Origin: Paramarasmius palmivorus
Taxonomy: Eukaryota > Basidiomycota > Agaricomycetes > Agaricales > Marasmiaceae
Assembly: GCA_037176845.1 (NCBI GenBank)
Contig: JAYKXP010000017.1
Location: 744,001-808,000 of the forward strand
Length of the DNA: 64,000 nt
Direction: 5' to 3'
Shown: positions 22,258 through 32,080 of the stretch, one piece after another
How the letters are laid out: each line of letters begins with the position of its first letter
Position numbering within the stretch: the first letter of the stretch is position 1
Program-made: the position numbers and the translations under genes
The notes under the pieces: model-generated
The model's input: the letters and a program-made list of their open reading frames with translations, nothing else
Databases searched by the model: none
What the model was told of the DNA's origin: nothing

Positions 22258-22974
22258 GGCCTACAGCGTATCTGTGGTTTTAATCTGGATGTGGGTGCAC
22301 TAAACATAATTATCAGTGAAAAGCATTTCACTGAGAGTGATTATGACACACCATTGTTTAGAAACTAAATCCCAAGACTCTTCAAGGATCTTAGAGGTCA
22401 CGCACATCTTGTCTATATGAACAGCTGACACTAAAATCCAACACACCCGCCATTCTTCCGGCCTGATCTCTCCAGAGCTTGCAGCTTGGTGGTATTCCCT
22501 TTCCCTGAGCCCAAGAAATCCTCTGAACCCGCGACAGTGTTGATAAACGTTCCGAACCCAAGGAAGTCTGGAATCCGAACTTGAGGTAAGGGTTTGAAGA
22601 GCAGAGTAAAGGTCAGAATATGGGCGAAGGGTTCAAGAACTGGCTTGCGCATTGAGTTAACAGTATGGACAACTCTTCCGTTAGATGAAGGGGCGTTTGG
22701 TTACGCGAGGAAAGTGCTGAAAGTGCCGGTCGACGATTGACCGGCACTTTTATTTTTCCCACGATCTGGTCTCTATTTTTGATCATCCTGGAATACGCTA
22801 GACGACTCGTGCACATTTCTTTCTGGCTCCCGAACACCTTGAACGACCCGGACGCCCCGAACGGTGGACTCCCGGACGACCTGGACTTCCCGAACCTCCC
22901 GAACTGCTGGATCTAGGATATCCTGTTGAGCTCGGCTGCAAGCCTCGTAGCCTCCGAAAGGTCTAGAAGGTGTC
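22258..22974. other. Spacer before the LTR element, with a perfect hairpin
   Basis: At 22720-22731 and 22739-22750 a 12-bp perfect inverted repeat (AAAGTGCCGGTC and its complement) flanks a 7-nt loop. Downstream, 22830-22905 has a loosely repeated CCCGAAC motif. The last 60 bases continue, across the LTR element, into a minus-strand frame at 32081 onward (see findings). No intact gene is seen. Confidence 0.5.
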
Positions 22975-23213
22975 TGTGAGGAATACGTGACGCGTTCCCC
23001 ATGACTCGCTCACCGAGTCTCTCCGTTACGCTTACCATAATATATCTTTCCTTATTTATCTTATGCCTATGCCAGATACATATATAAACCCATAGATAAA
23101 TCATGTATTCCTTAGTTCTGCTACGAATCGTACTAGCTTTAGGACGGTCATTTGTGGAACTACATAAGTCTTCGTGTGAGGCTACTGTGACTAATACTCA
23201 CGCTATCCTTACA
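22975..23213 (+). repeat. 5' LTR
   Basis: A 239-bp LTR with TATATAAA at 23081-23088 as a likely promoter element. Its ends form a short imperfect inverted repeat (TGTGAGG/CCTTACA). It is preceded by GTGTC, which recurs after the 3' LTR. Confidence 0.95.
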
Positions 23214-23332
23214 TATTTTTGACCTGTCCCAACTTTACTCTCTACTCGCTCTCAACCTCTAAACCCGTTGTTATCGACGGCGGACACCCTACGGTCTGAT
23301 CAACCCGACGTGACCCCTCGACATCGACACCT

Positions 23333-26300
23333 ATGTCCCATTACAACCTTAGACGTGGAGGCGGCACTAGCCGTCCACCACAATTCAATCCCCCATCTCA
23401 ACCGCCTGTGGAGGCTATGTCTCCGGGCTCTCCGTTGAGTTCTGGTCCACCTTCGGATGGACATGCACCCTCGCCGACGCTCACTTACAGTGAAGCAGTC
23501 AAGGCTGGAGGCCGTTCTGTTTCCTCGTTGAGCCGTAGAAGTTCCGAGGACCTTGATAAGAGTTATTATCAAGATGTAAACGAAGAGGATGACGATCCTA
23601 CCTCTTGGACTACTGTTACCCCGAGACGTCGTTCTCGTAGTCTTGATGTAAATACACGAGTACCTGGCAAAACGCCAAGGAATAAATTGACTTTGGATCA
23701 GGAAATCCTTGTCAAAGAAGCTGAGAAAAACATGAGCAAAGATCAGCGTGATAATGTTGCCAATAGAATGAAAATTGTGGAGCAACATACCGATGGTGAT
23801 AAGAACCCATCTGAGTCCTCCGACAGTGAGGAAAGTAGTCTGAGCGACTCTCCTGCTGAAGCTGAAGCTGCCAAGGACAAAGGCAAGACGGTTGATCCTC
23901 GTAACTGGGGTGCCGCGGGCCTGGAATCTGATGACATTGATGTCGAAAGGCAGCGTGCGGCGATCGAGAACTGGAAAGAAAACCAGAAGAAAGATCAGCA
24001 GCAGCATGAAACAGCCAATAAGGACATACCTAGGCAATCCATTGACCCTGATCCTTCTGAAAGCTCTTCTGAATCCTCCGATGATGAAGTTGCCACTAAG
24101 AAGAAGAAGAAAAGGTCTAAGCATTCAAAGCGCTCCAAGGGGAAGAAGAAACATACCCAGGAACGTGCTATGTCTGAGGCATTGACGGATTTGGTTGAAA
24201 ATCATGTCCGTGATATTGTTGAACAAAGGCCGCGCAAGAAAAGGGCAGATCCTTATCGCCCTCGTGGAAATGTTGAGCGACTCGTTCGCCCAAGCGAGCT
24301 CCTTGCTCCAACCAATCATCTGTCAAAGTTGTTGTCTCCAAAGAAGGCCAGCGGACATGGCGGTGGCGGTAATGGCCCACCATCAGATTCGTCAAGCTCG
24401 TCCTCTGATTCGGACTCATCCTCCGATGATTCTTCTGGCAGTGATTCGGATTCGGATAGCGAGGACTCCGGTGATTCTAGTCTCTCAGACTCTGGTGATG
24501 AGTCTGATACCTCATCAAGTTCTGATTCGAGCACGTCTTCAAATGATTCAGATTACCGCCCCAGGCGTAGACACCGCCAAAGGCGCCATTCTCGACGACG
24601 ACGATCACACCATGGCCGTAGGCGGAGGCATTCTCGTAGACGGAGACATCAGAAATCATCTAAGATGATTCTCAAACCAGATCCTCCTGAACCATACGAT
24701 GGATCGCCGGATGTACGTTCCTACATCAAATTCGTCACTGAAGGCACGGCATATGTCAAAGATGGCAACGTACCAAAGAAGAGACGTGTTTTGAAATTGT
24801 CTAAATTCTTGAAAGACAAGGCATATCAATTCTACCTGAGTACGGTTGCTGATGCACCGTTCGACTGGAGATTGCGTCAGTTTTTCATTGAGCTATATAA
24901 TTACTGCTTCCCGTTGACGTACCGACTGGACCAACGCAAAAAGCTTAAACGTTCCTTCCAGAACAATAGACCTGTTCGAGAGTATCTTGCTGAGCTGCGA
25001 GAACTGTTCAACACAATTGGTATGGTTGATGAACGTGAAAAGGTTCACAAACTTTGGACTGGCTTGAACACGAACATCCAAAAGGGATTGTGGCGTGAAA
25101 AGTTGAATCCTGATTACTCGTCATACGAGGAAGTGGAACGCACGGCTGAACATGTTGAGATCATTGAGAACGTGAGCGTAAACCAGAATGACGCACCTAG
25201 AAGGCATGATCGACCTGCCCGTAGCTCTGGAAGCTCAACTGCGCAGGCATCATCCTCATCTTCTCAAACAAGGCATGGTTTCCCCCAACGCCGGCCATCT
25301 CAGCATGCACGCGCAGGACCATCTAATCATGGTCATCGAATCCATAGATCTGGAATTAGACATCAGATCAAGAGACCCCAGAACAAACCTCGAGAACTCA
25401 CCGAGCGTGAAAGGGATGAATACCGAGCGGCTAACAAGTGTTTCCGCTGTGGTGAAGTTGGCCATATGGCGAGACAATGCCCCCAGGCACGTACTGTAAC
25501 CTCAAACGGTGGCCCTCCGGGTATTTCGAGCAATAACATTGAAGTTTCTATTGAAGAACTTCGAAATCTAGCTGATACTACAGCTGAGATTACTCAATTA
25601 GAGCTAGGAATGATGTCATACCTCTCTGATAATGAGTACGATGATATCCCACCTCTTCAAGATGTGTCAGACTCGGAATCTTGGTCTGAGGTTAGCTCGG
25701 GCGACTTGTACTCCGCTTCGACGCACTATGACCATCAAGATGATGAGTATTATGACATGTCGGACTATCTGGAATGTGACTTACCGGAAGTCTGGAGTGA
25801 TGGTGATTCCTTGAATGAGGAAGCGGAAGATATGCATCACATCTTCTCGCATATCGTCAACTCTATTGTTGATGATTTCGATGCCATGGAATATAACTGG
25901 GATGATGATTGGCTTGAGTACGAAAGAGTGCCGCCGGAAACTAGAATTACTTACTGTCCACCTTGGCTTCATCGAGAAGCTAACCATCATCACCATGGAT
26001 ACATGACGGACAAAGCGCCGAACATGATTGGGGATCTTCTGGCCCAACGCGCAACATATAATCTTGATGTTTTTGGTCCTTATCCAGGTGATCCTCGAGA
26101 TCATGGAGCCCTAGGACTTGGCCGTTTCCTTGTCTATCAAATTTCAGATGATGAGTACGTGATCGATGACTCAGTTTACCATCTTACCGAAGACACTGAG
26201 GACGGACCACTTTACTGGGTATATGTCAAGAAAAGACAGCTTGAGGACCCGAACTTCTGCATTGCTGAATGGTATGCTGGAAAGCGTGCTAAAAAGAACA

Positions 26301-29300
26301 AGGCTATTGTGTTGTCATTCAGAAAGTGGCAAAACATGGGCAGAATGGGAGATCCTTACGAGGAAGGCATTCAGAAATGCCTGAACTTGGCTGGACCCTA
26401 TCCAGGAGACGTGTATAATGGAATATTCACGCCGGCTCTAGACAGATTCATCGTAACCGAGGCGCGCGATGAATTCCATGTTTACGACCGACACCGAGAC
26501 TTCTTGATGCGACTTCCAAAACGGTTAACTCGCCAACGTCGTTTTGATCTTGTCCGTTGGTGTCGTCGACAACTCGCCAAACGAGTAAAAGAGCTACGCT
26601 TGATTCATCAGGACCTTGTTGAGATCTATGATCCAACTTGGACTTACAATATTGAAGCCGTCTTCAAAGACTATGAAGGGCTTGCTTGGGCCAAGTATCT
26701 TGAGGATGTTGAGAGGTACGGTAGCCCTCAATTTGTTGGATGTCCTCAAGAATTCATTGAACTGAATGGCGTACAAGTTCCTATGGGTACGTTTCCATCG
26801 GTTCAGCGTAATGCGGCTATGACGAAAGATTACTCACGCCGAATTCCGAAACCTCTAGTCATTGTCGTTCGCATAAATGGACACCCCGCGAGAGCCTTGA
26901 TTGATACTGGTTCACTTGGCGATTTCGTCTCTACAACTTTCGCAGATCAGCTCAAGGTCTCAAAAATTGAATTGACGAAGCCATTACCTCTTCAACTTGC
27001 GGTACAGGGTTCCCGTTCAAGAATTAATTGGGGTGCTAAAGTCCAATTTCAGTATCAGAACATTTCCGAAGAACGATACTTTGACGTTGCAAACCTTTCG
27101 AGCTATGACCTCATCCTTGGGACGCCATGGTTATTCCAGCACCAAGTCACCGTCGGCTTCCATGATGCGAAGGTTATTATTGGAAGTAATGTCGCATTGC
27201 CAATCCGAGGCCAGAATGTTGCGCAATTGTCGTCAAGGGCCATGGATGTGTACGAGGAAAACCTGGAAAGAGTACGTCAGCAGTTAATTGAATACGCCAA
27301 ACCTTTGTGCCGTTCAATGGCTGAAACTGACTTACCTCCTCTCAGAGCCATTAATCATGAGATTCCCCTCATTGAACCCGAGAAGATTATGCCTTGGAGA
27401 CCATCTAGATGTCCCGAGATGTTCAGAGCACAGTGGGCAGAAAAAAGGGATGCATACCTAAAGTCTGGGCGTTGGCAAATGACAAGTGCGGGGAACACAG
27501 TACCCATGTTGTTCATTAGAAAACCAAATACAGATCTTCTCCGTATTGTTGTAGACTTGCGCGCTCGCAATGCGAACACTCGGAAATTGTCTTCTCCACT
27601 GCCGGACATTGAAGGCATCAAACGGAGGGCGGCGAAAGCCCGTTATCGTTCATCTATTGATGGTAAAGATGCATACGAACAAATCAGAGTTGTTCCAGAA
27701 CACGTACCTCGAACAACGGTTACTACGCCTGATGGCAACATGGTGAGCCTCGTGGTACAGCAGGGTGACTGCAACGCCCCTGCAACCTATCAAGCATTGA
27801 TGAATTACTTGTTTTCCGAGTTCATCGGCCGCTGGATGGATGTGTATCTTGATGATATTATTGTCTATTCTGACACCCTAGAAGATCACATAAAACATGT
27901 CAAAACTGTGATCGACATCCTTCAACGAGAGAAACTTTACCTTAGTGAGAAGAAACTCAACTTCCTTGCCAAAGAACTCAAGGTCTTAGGATGCATTGTT
28001 GACGACCGAGGAATCCGCATGGACCCGCACAAGGTAGACGCTATTGAAAAGTGGCCTACTCCTACTAACCGAGATCTTTTGCGAGGTTTTCTTGGTTCGG
28101 TCGGCTATCTTGCAGATGATATCGCAAACATACGGATCCCTATGGCCCCACTTAGCGCTATTACCGGTGACGCAGTACCATTCCGATGGACTTACACAGA
28201 GCAACGCGCATTTGAGGAGGTCAAGCGGCTTGTATCGGAATCGCGAAACCGCCATCGTGTCCCTCTAAGGTATGGAAAAGATGCCGAACCTGTTTGGGTG
28301 GTGACTGATGGTTGCGCAACAGGTATCGGTGCCGTTATCTGTCAAGGACTTGATTGGAAAAGGTCTACCGTTGCTGCGTATTATTCTGCGAAGCTTAATC
28401 CAGCTCAGCAAAATTATCCTGTACATGAAATAGAGATGTTAGCAGGTGTCGAGACAATGTTACGACATAGAGACATCTTACAAGGTGTGAAGTTCAAATG
28501 GGTGACTGACCATAAGGGTCTAGTACACCTAATGAACCAGCGCGATCTTTCCGGACGTCAAGCACGTTGGATTGAAAAGATTTCCGAATTTGATTTCGAG
28601 ATTGTGTATGTCCCTGGCGAAGAGAATGTGCTTGCTGACGCTCTCTCTCGCATTTACTCCAATGATCGGCCTGGCACTGTACGAGCCAGGAGTGAGTACA
28701 CTTATCACGATGTTATCAATAACGACGTGTTACTCACTCATAGTATCACGATGCCATTATTTGTTGGAGTTGAAGCATCTTGTCTTGTACCTGAGCTGTT
28801 TGCCGTCGAAACCCGTAACAAGGGTAAACGTGTCGAAAAAAGCTGGGAATTCGCACGCCGGATGAAAGACAAGCGTTTCGTTCTTCACGGACCACGAGAA
28901 CGAAAGGAGGGCGGGGAGGTACCCAACCCTGCTGAAACTCCCAAACCTCCACAACCAGAACCTGCTCTGATGGAAGAATCAGCATCAGCTGAGGAGAATA
29001 TTATTGAAGCACCTACTGAAGTCGCACCTATGCCGACTGATGACCCTTCTCCATCACCACCTATTGAGGAGACGCCCGCGGAAGATCCCTCACTGCTAAC
29101 TGTGCTTGCCGAAAGCCGTGAAAAGCTGGATCTGGAGTCGATCTTGCGGCACAATTACGCAAACGATCCGTTGTTCAAAAAGATAACCCAAAAGCCTAAA
29201 GAATTCCGTAACTTTGAGGTGAACGACGGGCTTGTTTACTTGAAGGAGAAGGACCGTAAGCTCTTGTGTGTTCCAAAATTGTATCTGAAAGGGCGGAACA

Positions 29301-31804
29301 TCAAAGAATATGTTATTGACGAAGCCCACTCAATACTCGCACATCTTGGTGCAAAAAAGACTCTTGCTTACCTTCGAGACTATGTCTGGTGGAAGGATAT
29401 GGCCGACGACGTTGCCTCCTACTGCAAGTCGTGCCGAACGTGCAAACGCACGAAACCTAACAACGCCAAGCCTTACGGATTGTTGAATCCAATGCCGGTA
29501 CCGAATTATCCATGGGAATCGATTGGAATTGACTTTGTTGGTCCACTCCCAGAGTCCAAGGGCCGAGACGGATCCTACGATACCATCACTGTAATAATAG
29601 ATCTGTTAACGGCCATGGTACATCTTGTTCCAAGCAAGAGCACCTACAAAGCTAAACAGATTGCCGAACTTGTCTTCTCCGAGGTGTACAAACACCATGG
29701 ATTGCCTAAGACAATTGTCAGTGATCGTGATGCGTTATTTACGAGCATATTTTGGTCTCACTTACACGCGCTAATCGGAACCAAGCTCAGAATGTCGAGC
29801 GCGTATCATCCCGAGACAGACGGAGCGACCGAACGGGCTAATCGCACTGTTACGCAGATGATTCGTCAGTGTGTGGCCTTTGATCAGAAAGATTGGGTGT
29901 TGAAATTACCTGCTGTTGAGTTTGCTATCAATTCTGCACACTCAGACACCACTGGCTATTCTCCGTTCTTCCTGAACACAGGCCGGGTACCTAGAACCTT
30001 CATCTGGAACTCAGCAGACAAGAATGAGTACCCAGGAATAAGGACTTACGCTCAACGGATGAAGCAGGCTGTAATCCAGGCACATGATAGCATCCTGGCA
30101 GCCCGCGTGAATCAAACGCGCGACGCGAATCGTCGGCGGCGCCCTTCTCCATTCAAGGAAGGTCAGCTGGTCTACATTTCGACCAAAAATATCACCTTTC
30201 CAAAAGGATTAGCACGAAAACTGGTCCCAAAGTATATTGGACCTTACCGTATTCTCAAGGACTTTGCGAACGATACATTTCGCATTGACCTTCCTGCGAG
30301 ACTGAAGCAACGCGGTATTCACGACTCATTTCACGCGTCGCTACTTCGAGTCCACGTCCCTAACGACGATCGATTGTTCCCCGGACGTCTAGAAACACAA
30401 GTCGCCGACTTCGGCGAGACTCAAGGGGAATGGGCGATTGAATGTATTCTTGAGCACTCAGGTTCGAAAACGGACGCCCTATTCAAAATAAAGTGGAAAT
30501 CAGGCGACGTAACTTGGATGCCGTACCACCAACTAGACCACTTACCCGATATCTTGAGCGACTATTTCGAGGCTATTGGAATTTCAGATATTTCCGAGCT
30601 GAGATCTGGAGGGCGCAACTCACCTGAACCCGACGAAAATGAGCCGCTAGACGACGCTGAGGTGTCCGCGGTGTTTCTCGGTCATGTGCACCTTGCCCTG
30701 GAAGAGAACATACTCAGAATACATATAAAGGCAGAAGATAGTGCTCACCTTGTTCATATTCATCCCTCCATCTTCGAGACCATGATCTCCACCTGGATTA
30801 TTCCCCTGCCCAATGGCAAGCTTGACTTCCGCAAGCCTGAGGGTAATGGTGCCGTGTACAAATCCTCCCGGGCAGACCTGCAGAGCATCCTTACCATTGC
30901 CGCCAACCTTGCACTGGAAGGTGCCACTCCTCAGATGATCACCCATGGTCTATACAACTTCGTCGCGACCATGTTCAATAACGACCCCGACTACACGTCG
31001 AAGTTCCCGGTCGTTGACTCCAAGGAAAACAAGATTCGCATTATCGGACCACCTGTTGATCCTGCTATATTCGCACAGTACTTGTCGCGAGTTCGGACGC
31101 GTCCTCGTCATCGTCATCACGCTCACACGGCGCATGTTCCTATGCCAGGTCCAAGCACTGTCGGGCATACGCAACCAGCGGGGCCATTGTCATTGATGGG
31201 AGAGACTATGTCTTCACAGGAGTCGATGATTGCTAGAAGAGTTCTATGGATGAGATTGGGAGAATCGGTCGGGATGCCGATGGGAGGATCTAGAGGAGCA
31301 ATGAAGAAGTATCATCAGAACAAGCCGAAGACACTCCGGAAAAGGAACACTTACCCAGCTACAACTCTCGGCTCTCCATTCACCTTCAACCCAAACCCAG
31401 CATCGTTCCTCTCACCCATCACTATGCCCATGTCACCCCTCGCAGCCGTTTCCCCAATACCTGAAATTAACACCTTGTCATTGCTCGACACTCCTACCAA
31501 CACTCAGGACTGGGTCACTCACCTCGGTAACAGCCAAGACTTCACCATGATGGAGGCAGCGAGCTTGAACACGTCCGGCGTCGACATCCCCATGGAGGAC
31601 AGTGCCAGCTCATCATCGCAACTGGAAACCCTAATCCCATCGACTGTAGCAACCACCTCTCACGCCGCGGAGAATTCCGGCTCCGGTCCGACTCCCACCA
31701 CGGTTACCCCTGCCAACATCTTGATCAACCTCGCCAACGACAAAGACCCCGACTCCGTTAGTCTGGGATCCCCGGAACCAGAGGTGCAGGCTCAGAGCGG
31801 TTGA
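23333..31804 (+). CDS. Gag-Pol polyprotein of the LTR retrotransposon
   Basis: A single 2823-residue frame. In order: a Ser/Asp-rich and then Arg/His-rich N-terminal region (to about residue 445), Gag capsid-like domain (450-612), CCHC knuckle CFRCGEVGHMARQC (near 702), a long acidic spacer with two GPYPGD-containing repeats (about 914 and 1020), aspartic protease (ALIDTGSLGDF near 1189), reverse transcriptase with YLDD near 1505, RNase H (VTDGCATGIGAV near 1656), and integrase with HHCC zinc region near 2005 and catalytic residues near 2066, 2130 and 2166. A chromodomain (about 2366-2404) marks it as a chromovirus; such domains steer integration by chromatin contacts. An extra region of about 380 residues follows the chromodomain. 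Gag and Pol are fused without a frameshift, so expression is from one protein. Confidence 0.95.
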   Translation: MSHYNLRRGGGTSRPPQFNPPSQPPVEAMSPGSPLSSGPPSDGHAPSPTLTYSEAVKAGGRSVSSLSRRSSEDLDKSYYQDVNEEDDDPTSWTTVTPRRRSRSLDVNTRVPGKTPRNKLTLDQEILVKEAEKNMSKDQRDNVANRMKIVEQHTDGDKNPSESSDSEESSLSDSPAEAEAAKDKGKTVDPRNWGAAGLESDDIDVERQRAAIENWKENQKKDQQQHETANKDIPRQSIDPDPSESSSESSDDEVATKKKKKRSKHSKRSKGKKKHTQERAMSEALTDLVENHVRDIVEQRPRKKRADPYRPRGNVERLVRPSELLAPTNHLSKLLSPKKASGHGGGGNGPPSDSSSSSSDSDSSSDDSSGSDSDSDSEDSGDSSLSDSGDESDTSSSSDSSTSSNDSDYRPRRRHRQRRHSRRRRSHHGRRRRHSRRRRHQKSSKMILKPDPPEPYDGSPDVRSYIKFVTEGTAYVKDGNVPKKRRVLKLSKFLKDKAYQFYLSTVADAPFDWRLRQFFIELYNYCFPLTYRLDQRKKLKRSFQNNRPVREYLAELRELFNTIGMVDEREKVHKLWTGLNTNIQKGLWREKLNPDYSSYEEVERTAEHVEIIENVSVNQNDAPRRHDRPARSSGSSTAQASSSSSQTRHGFPQRRPSQHARAGPSNHGHRIHRSGIRHQIKRPQNKPRELTERERDEYRAANKCFRCGEVGHMARQCPQARTVTSNGGPPGISSNNIEVSIEELRNLADTTAEITQLELGMMSYLSDNEYDDIPPLQDVSDSESWSEVSSGDLYSASTHYDHQDDEYYDMSDYLECDLPEVWSDGDSLNEEAEDMHHIFSHIVNSIVDDFDAMEYNWDDDWLEYERVPPETRITYCPPWLHREANHHHHGYMTDKAPNMIGDLLAQRATYNLDVFGPYPGDPRDHGALGLGRFLVYQISDDEYVIDDSVYHLTEDTEDGPLYWVYVKKRQLEDPNFCIAEWYAGKRAKKNKAIVLSFRKWQNMGRMGDPYEEGIQKCLNLAGPYPGDVYNGIFTPALDRFIVTEARDEFHVYDRHRDFLMRLPKRLTRQRRFDLVRWCRRQLAKRVKELRLIHQDLVEIYDPTWTYNIEAVFKDYEGLAWAKYLEDVERYGSPQFVGCPQEFIELNGVQVPMGTFPSVQRNAAMTKDYSRRIPKPLVIVVRINGHPARALIDTGSLGDFVSTTFADQLKVSKIELTKPLPLQLAVQGSRSRINWGAKVQFQYQNISEERYFDVANLSSYDLILGTPWLFQHQVTVGFHDAKVIIGSNVALPIRGQNVAQLSSRAMDVYEENLERVRQQLIEYAKPLCRSMAETDLPPLRAINHEIPLIEPEKIMPWRPSRCPEMFRAQWAEKRDAYLKSGRWQMTSAGNTVPMLFIRKPNTDLLRIVVDLRARNANTRKLSSPLPDIEGIKRRAAKARYRSSIDGKDAYEQIRVVPEHVPRTTVTTPDGNMVSLVVQQGDCNAPATYQALMNYLFSEFIGRWMDVYLDDIIVYSDTLEDHIKHVKTVIDILQREKLYLSEKKLNFLAKELKVLGCIVDDRGIRMDPHKVDAIEKWPTPTNRDLLRGFLGSVGYLADDIANIRIPMAPLSAITGDAVPFRWTYTEQRAFEEVKRLVSESRNRHRVPLRYGKDAEPVWVVTDGCATGIGAVICQGLDWKRSTVAAYYSAKLNPAQQNYPVHEIEMLAGVETMLRHRDILQGVKFKWVTDHKGLVHLMNQRDLSGRQARWIEKISEFDFEIVYVPGEENVLADALSRIYSNDRPGTVRARSEYTYHDVINNDVLLTHSITMPLFVGVEASCLVPELFAVETRNKGKRVEKSWEFARRMKDKRFVLHGPRERKEGGEVPNPAETPKPPQPEPALMEESASAEENIIEAPTEVAPMPTDDPSPSPPIEETPAEDPSLLTVLAESREKLDLESILRHNYANDPLFKKITQKPKEFRNFEVNDGLVYLKEKDRKLLCVPKLYLKGRNIKEYVIDEAHSILAHLGAKKTLAYLRDYVWWKDMADDVASYCKSCRTCKRTKPNNAKPYGLLNPMPVPNYPWESIGIDFVGPLPESKGRDGSYDTITVIIDLLTAMVHLVPSKSTYKAKQIAELVFSEVYKHHGLPKTIVSDRDALFTSIFWSHLHALIGTKLRMSSAYHPETDGATERANRTVTQMIRQCVAFDQKDWVLKLPAVEFAINSAHSDTTGYSPFFLNTGRVPRTFIWNSADKNEYPGIRTYAQRMKQAVIQAHDSILAARVNQTRDANRRRRPSPFKEGQLVYISTKNITFPKGLARKLVPKYIGPYRILKDFANDTFRIDLPARLKQRGIHDSFHASLLRVHVPNDDRLFPGRLETQVADFGETQGEWAIECILEHSGSKTDALFKIKWKSGDVTWMPYHQLDHLPDILSDYFEAIGISDISELRSGGRNSPEPDENEPLDDAEVSAVFLGHVHLALEENILRIHIKAEDSAHLVHIHPSIFETMISTWIIPLPNGKLDFRKPEGNGAVYKSSRADLQSILTIAANLALEGATPQMITHGLYNFVATMFNNDPDYTSKFPVVDSKENKIRIIGPPVDPAIFAQYLSRVRTRPRHRHHAHTAHVPMPGPSTVGHTQPAGPLSLMGETMSSQESMIARRVLWMRLGESVGMPMGGSRGAMKKYHQNKPKTLRKRNTYPATTLGSPFTFNPNPASFLSPITMPMSPLAAVSPIPEINTLSLLDTPTNTQDWVTHLGNSQDFTMMEAASLNTSGVDIPMEDSASSSSQLETLIPSTVATTSHAAENSGSGPTPTTVTPANILINLANDKDPDSVSLGSPEPEVQAQSG

Positions 31805-31836
31805 AGAAATCCTCGAGAGGATTCCTGGAGGGCGGA

Positions 31837-32075
31837 TGTGAGGAATACGTGACGCGTTCCCCATGACTCGCTCACCGAGTCTCTCCGTTACGCTTACCAT
31901 AATATATCTTTCCTTATTTATCTTATGCCTATGCCAGATACATATATAAACCCATAGATAAATCATGTATTCCTTAGTTCTGCTACGAATCGTACTAGCT
32001 TTAGGACGGTCATTTGTGGAACTACATAAGTCTTCGTGTGAGGCTACTGTGACTAATACTCACGCTATCCTTACA
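31837..32075 (+). repeat. 3' LTR
   Basis: A 239-bp copy with no difference seen from the 5' LTR. It begins 32 bp after the Gag-Pol stop codon and is followed by the target duplicate GTGTC. Confidence 0.95.
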
Positions 32076-32080
32076 GTGTC

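Larger units (their letters stand above)
22975..32075 (+). mobile_element. Complete Ty3/gypsy chromovirus-type LTR retrotransposon
   Basis: A 9101-bp element with two 239-bp LTRs (22975-23213 and 31837-32075) that appear identical throughout, each starting TGTGAGG and ending CCTTACA. Both sides are flanked by the 5-bp direct repeat GTGTC (22970-22974, 32076-32080), a target-site duplication. A purine-rich tract (GGAGGGCGGA) abuts the 3' LTR. One open frame spans almost all of the interior. Identical LTRs and an intact frame mean recent insertion and possible activity. No TGG-starting primer binding site follows the 5' LTR, so the priming mode is unclear. Confidence 0.95.

Noticed and set aside
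23300..24124. Minus-strand open frame of 274 codons opposite the Gag region
   Set aside because: Antisense of the retrotransposon Gag; low-complexity complement, no domain.
30660..31804. Envelope gene in the LTR element
   Set aside because: The region is in frame with Pol, lacks signal peptide and membrane segment, and has no separate start.
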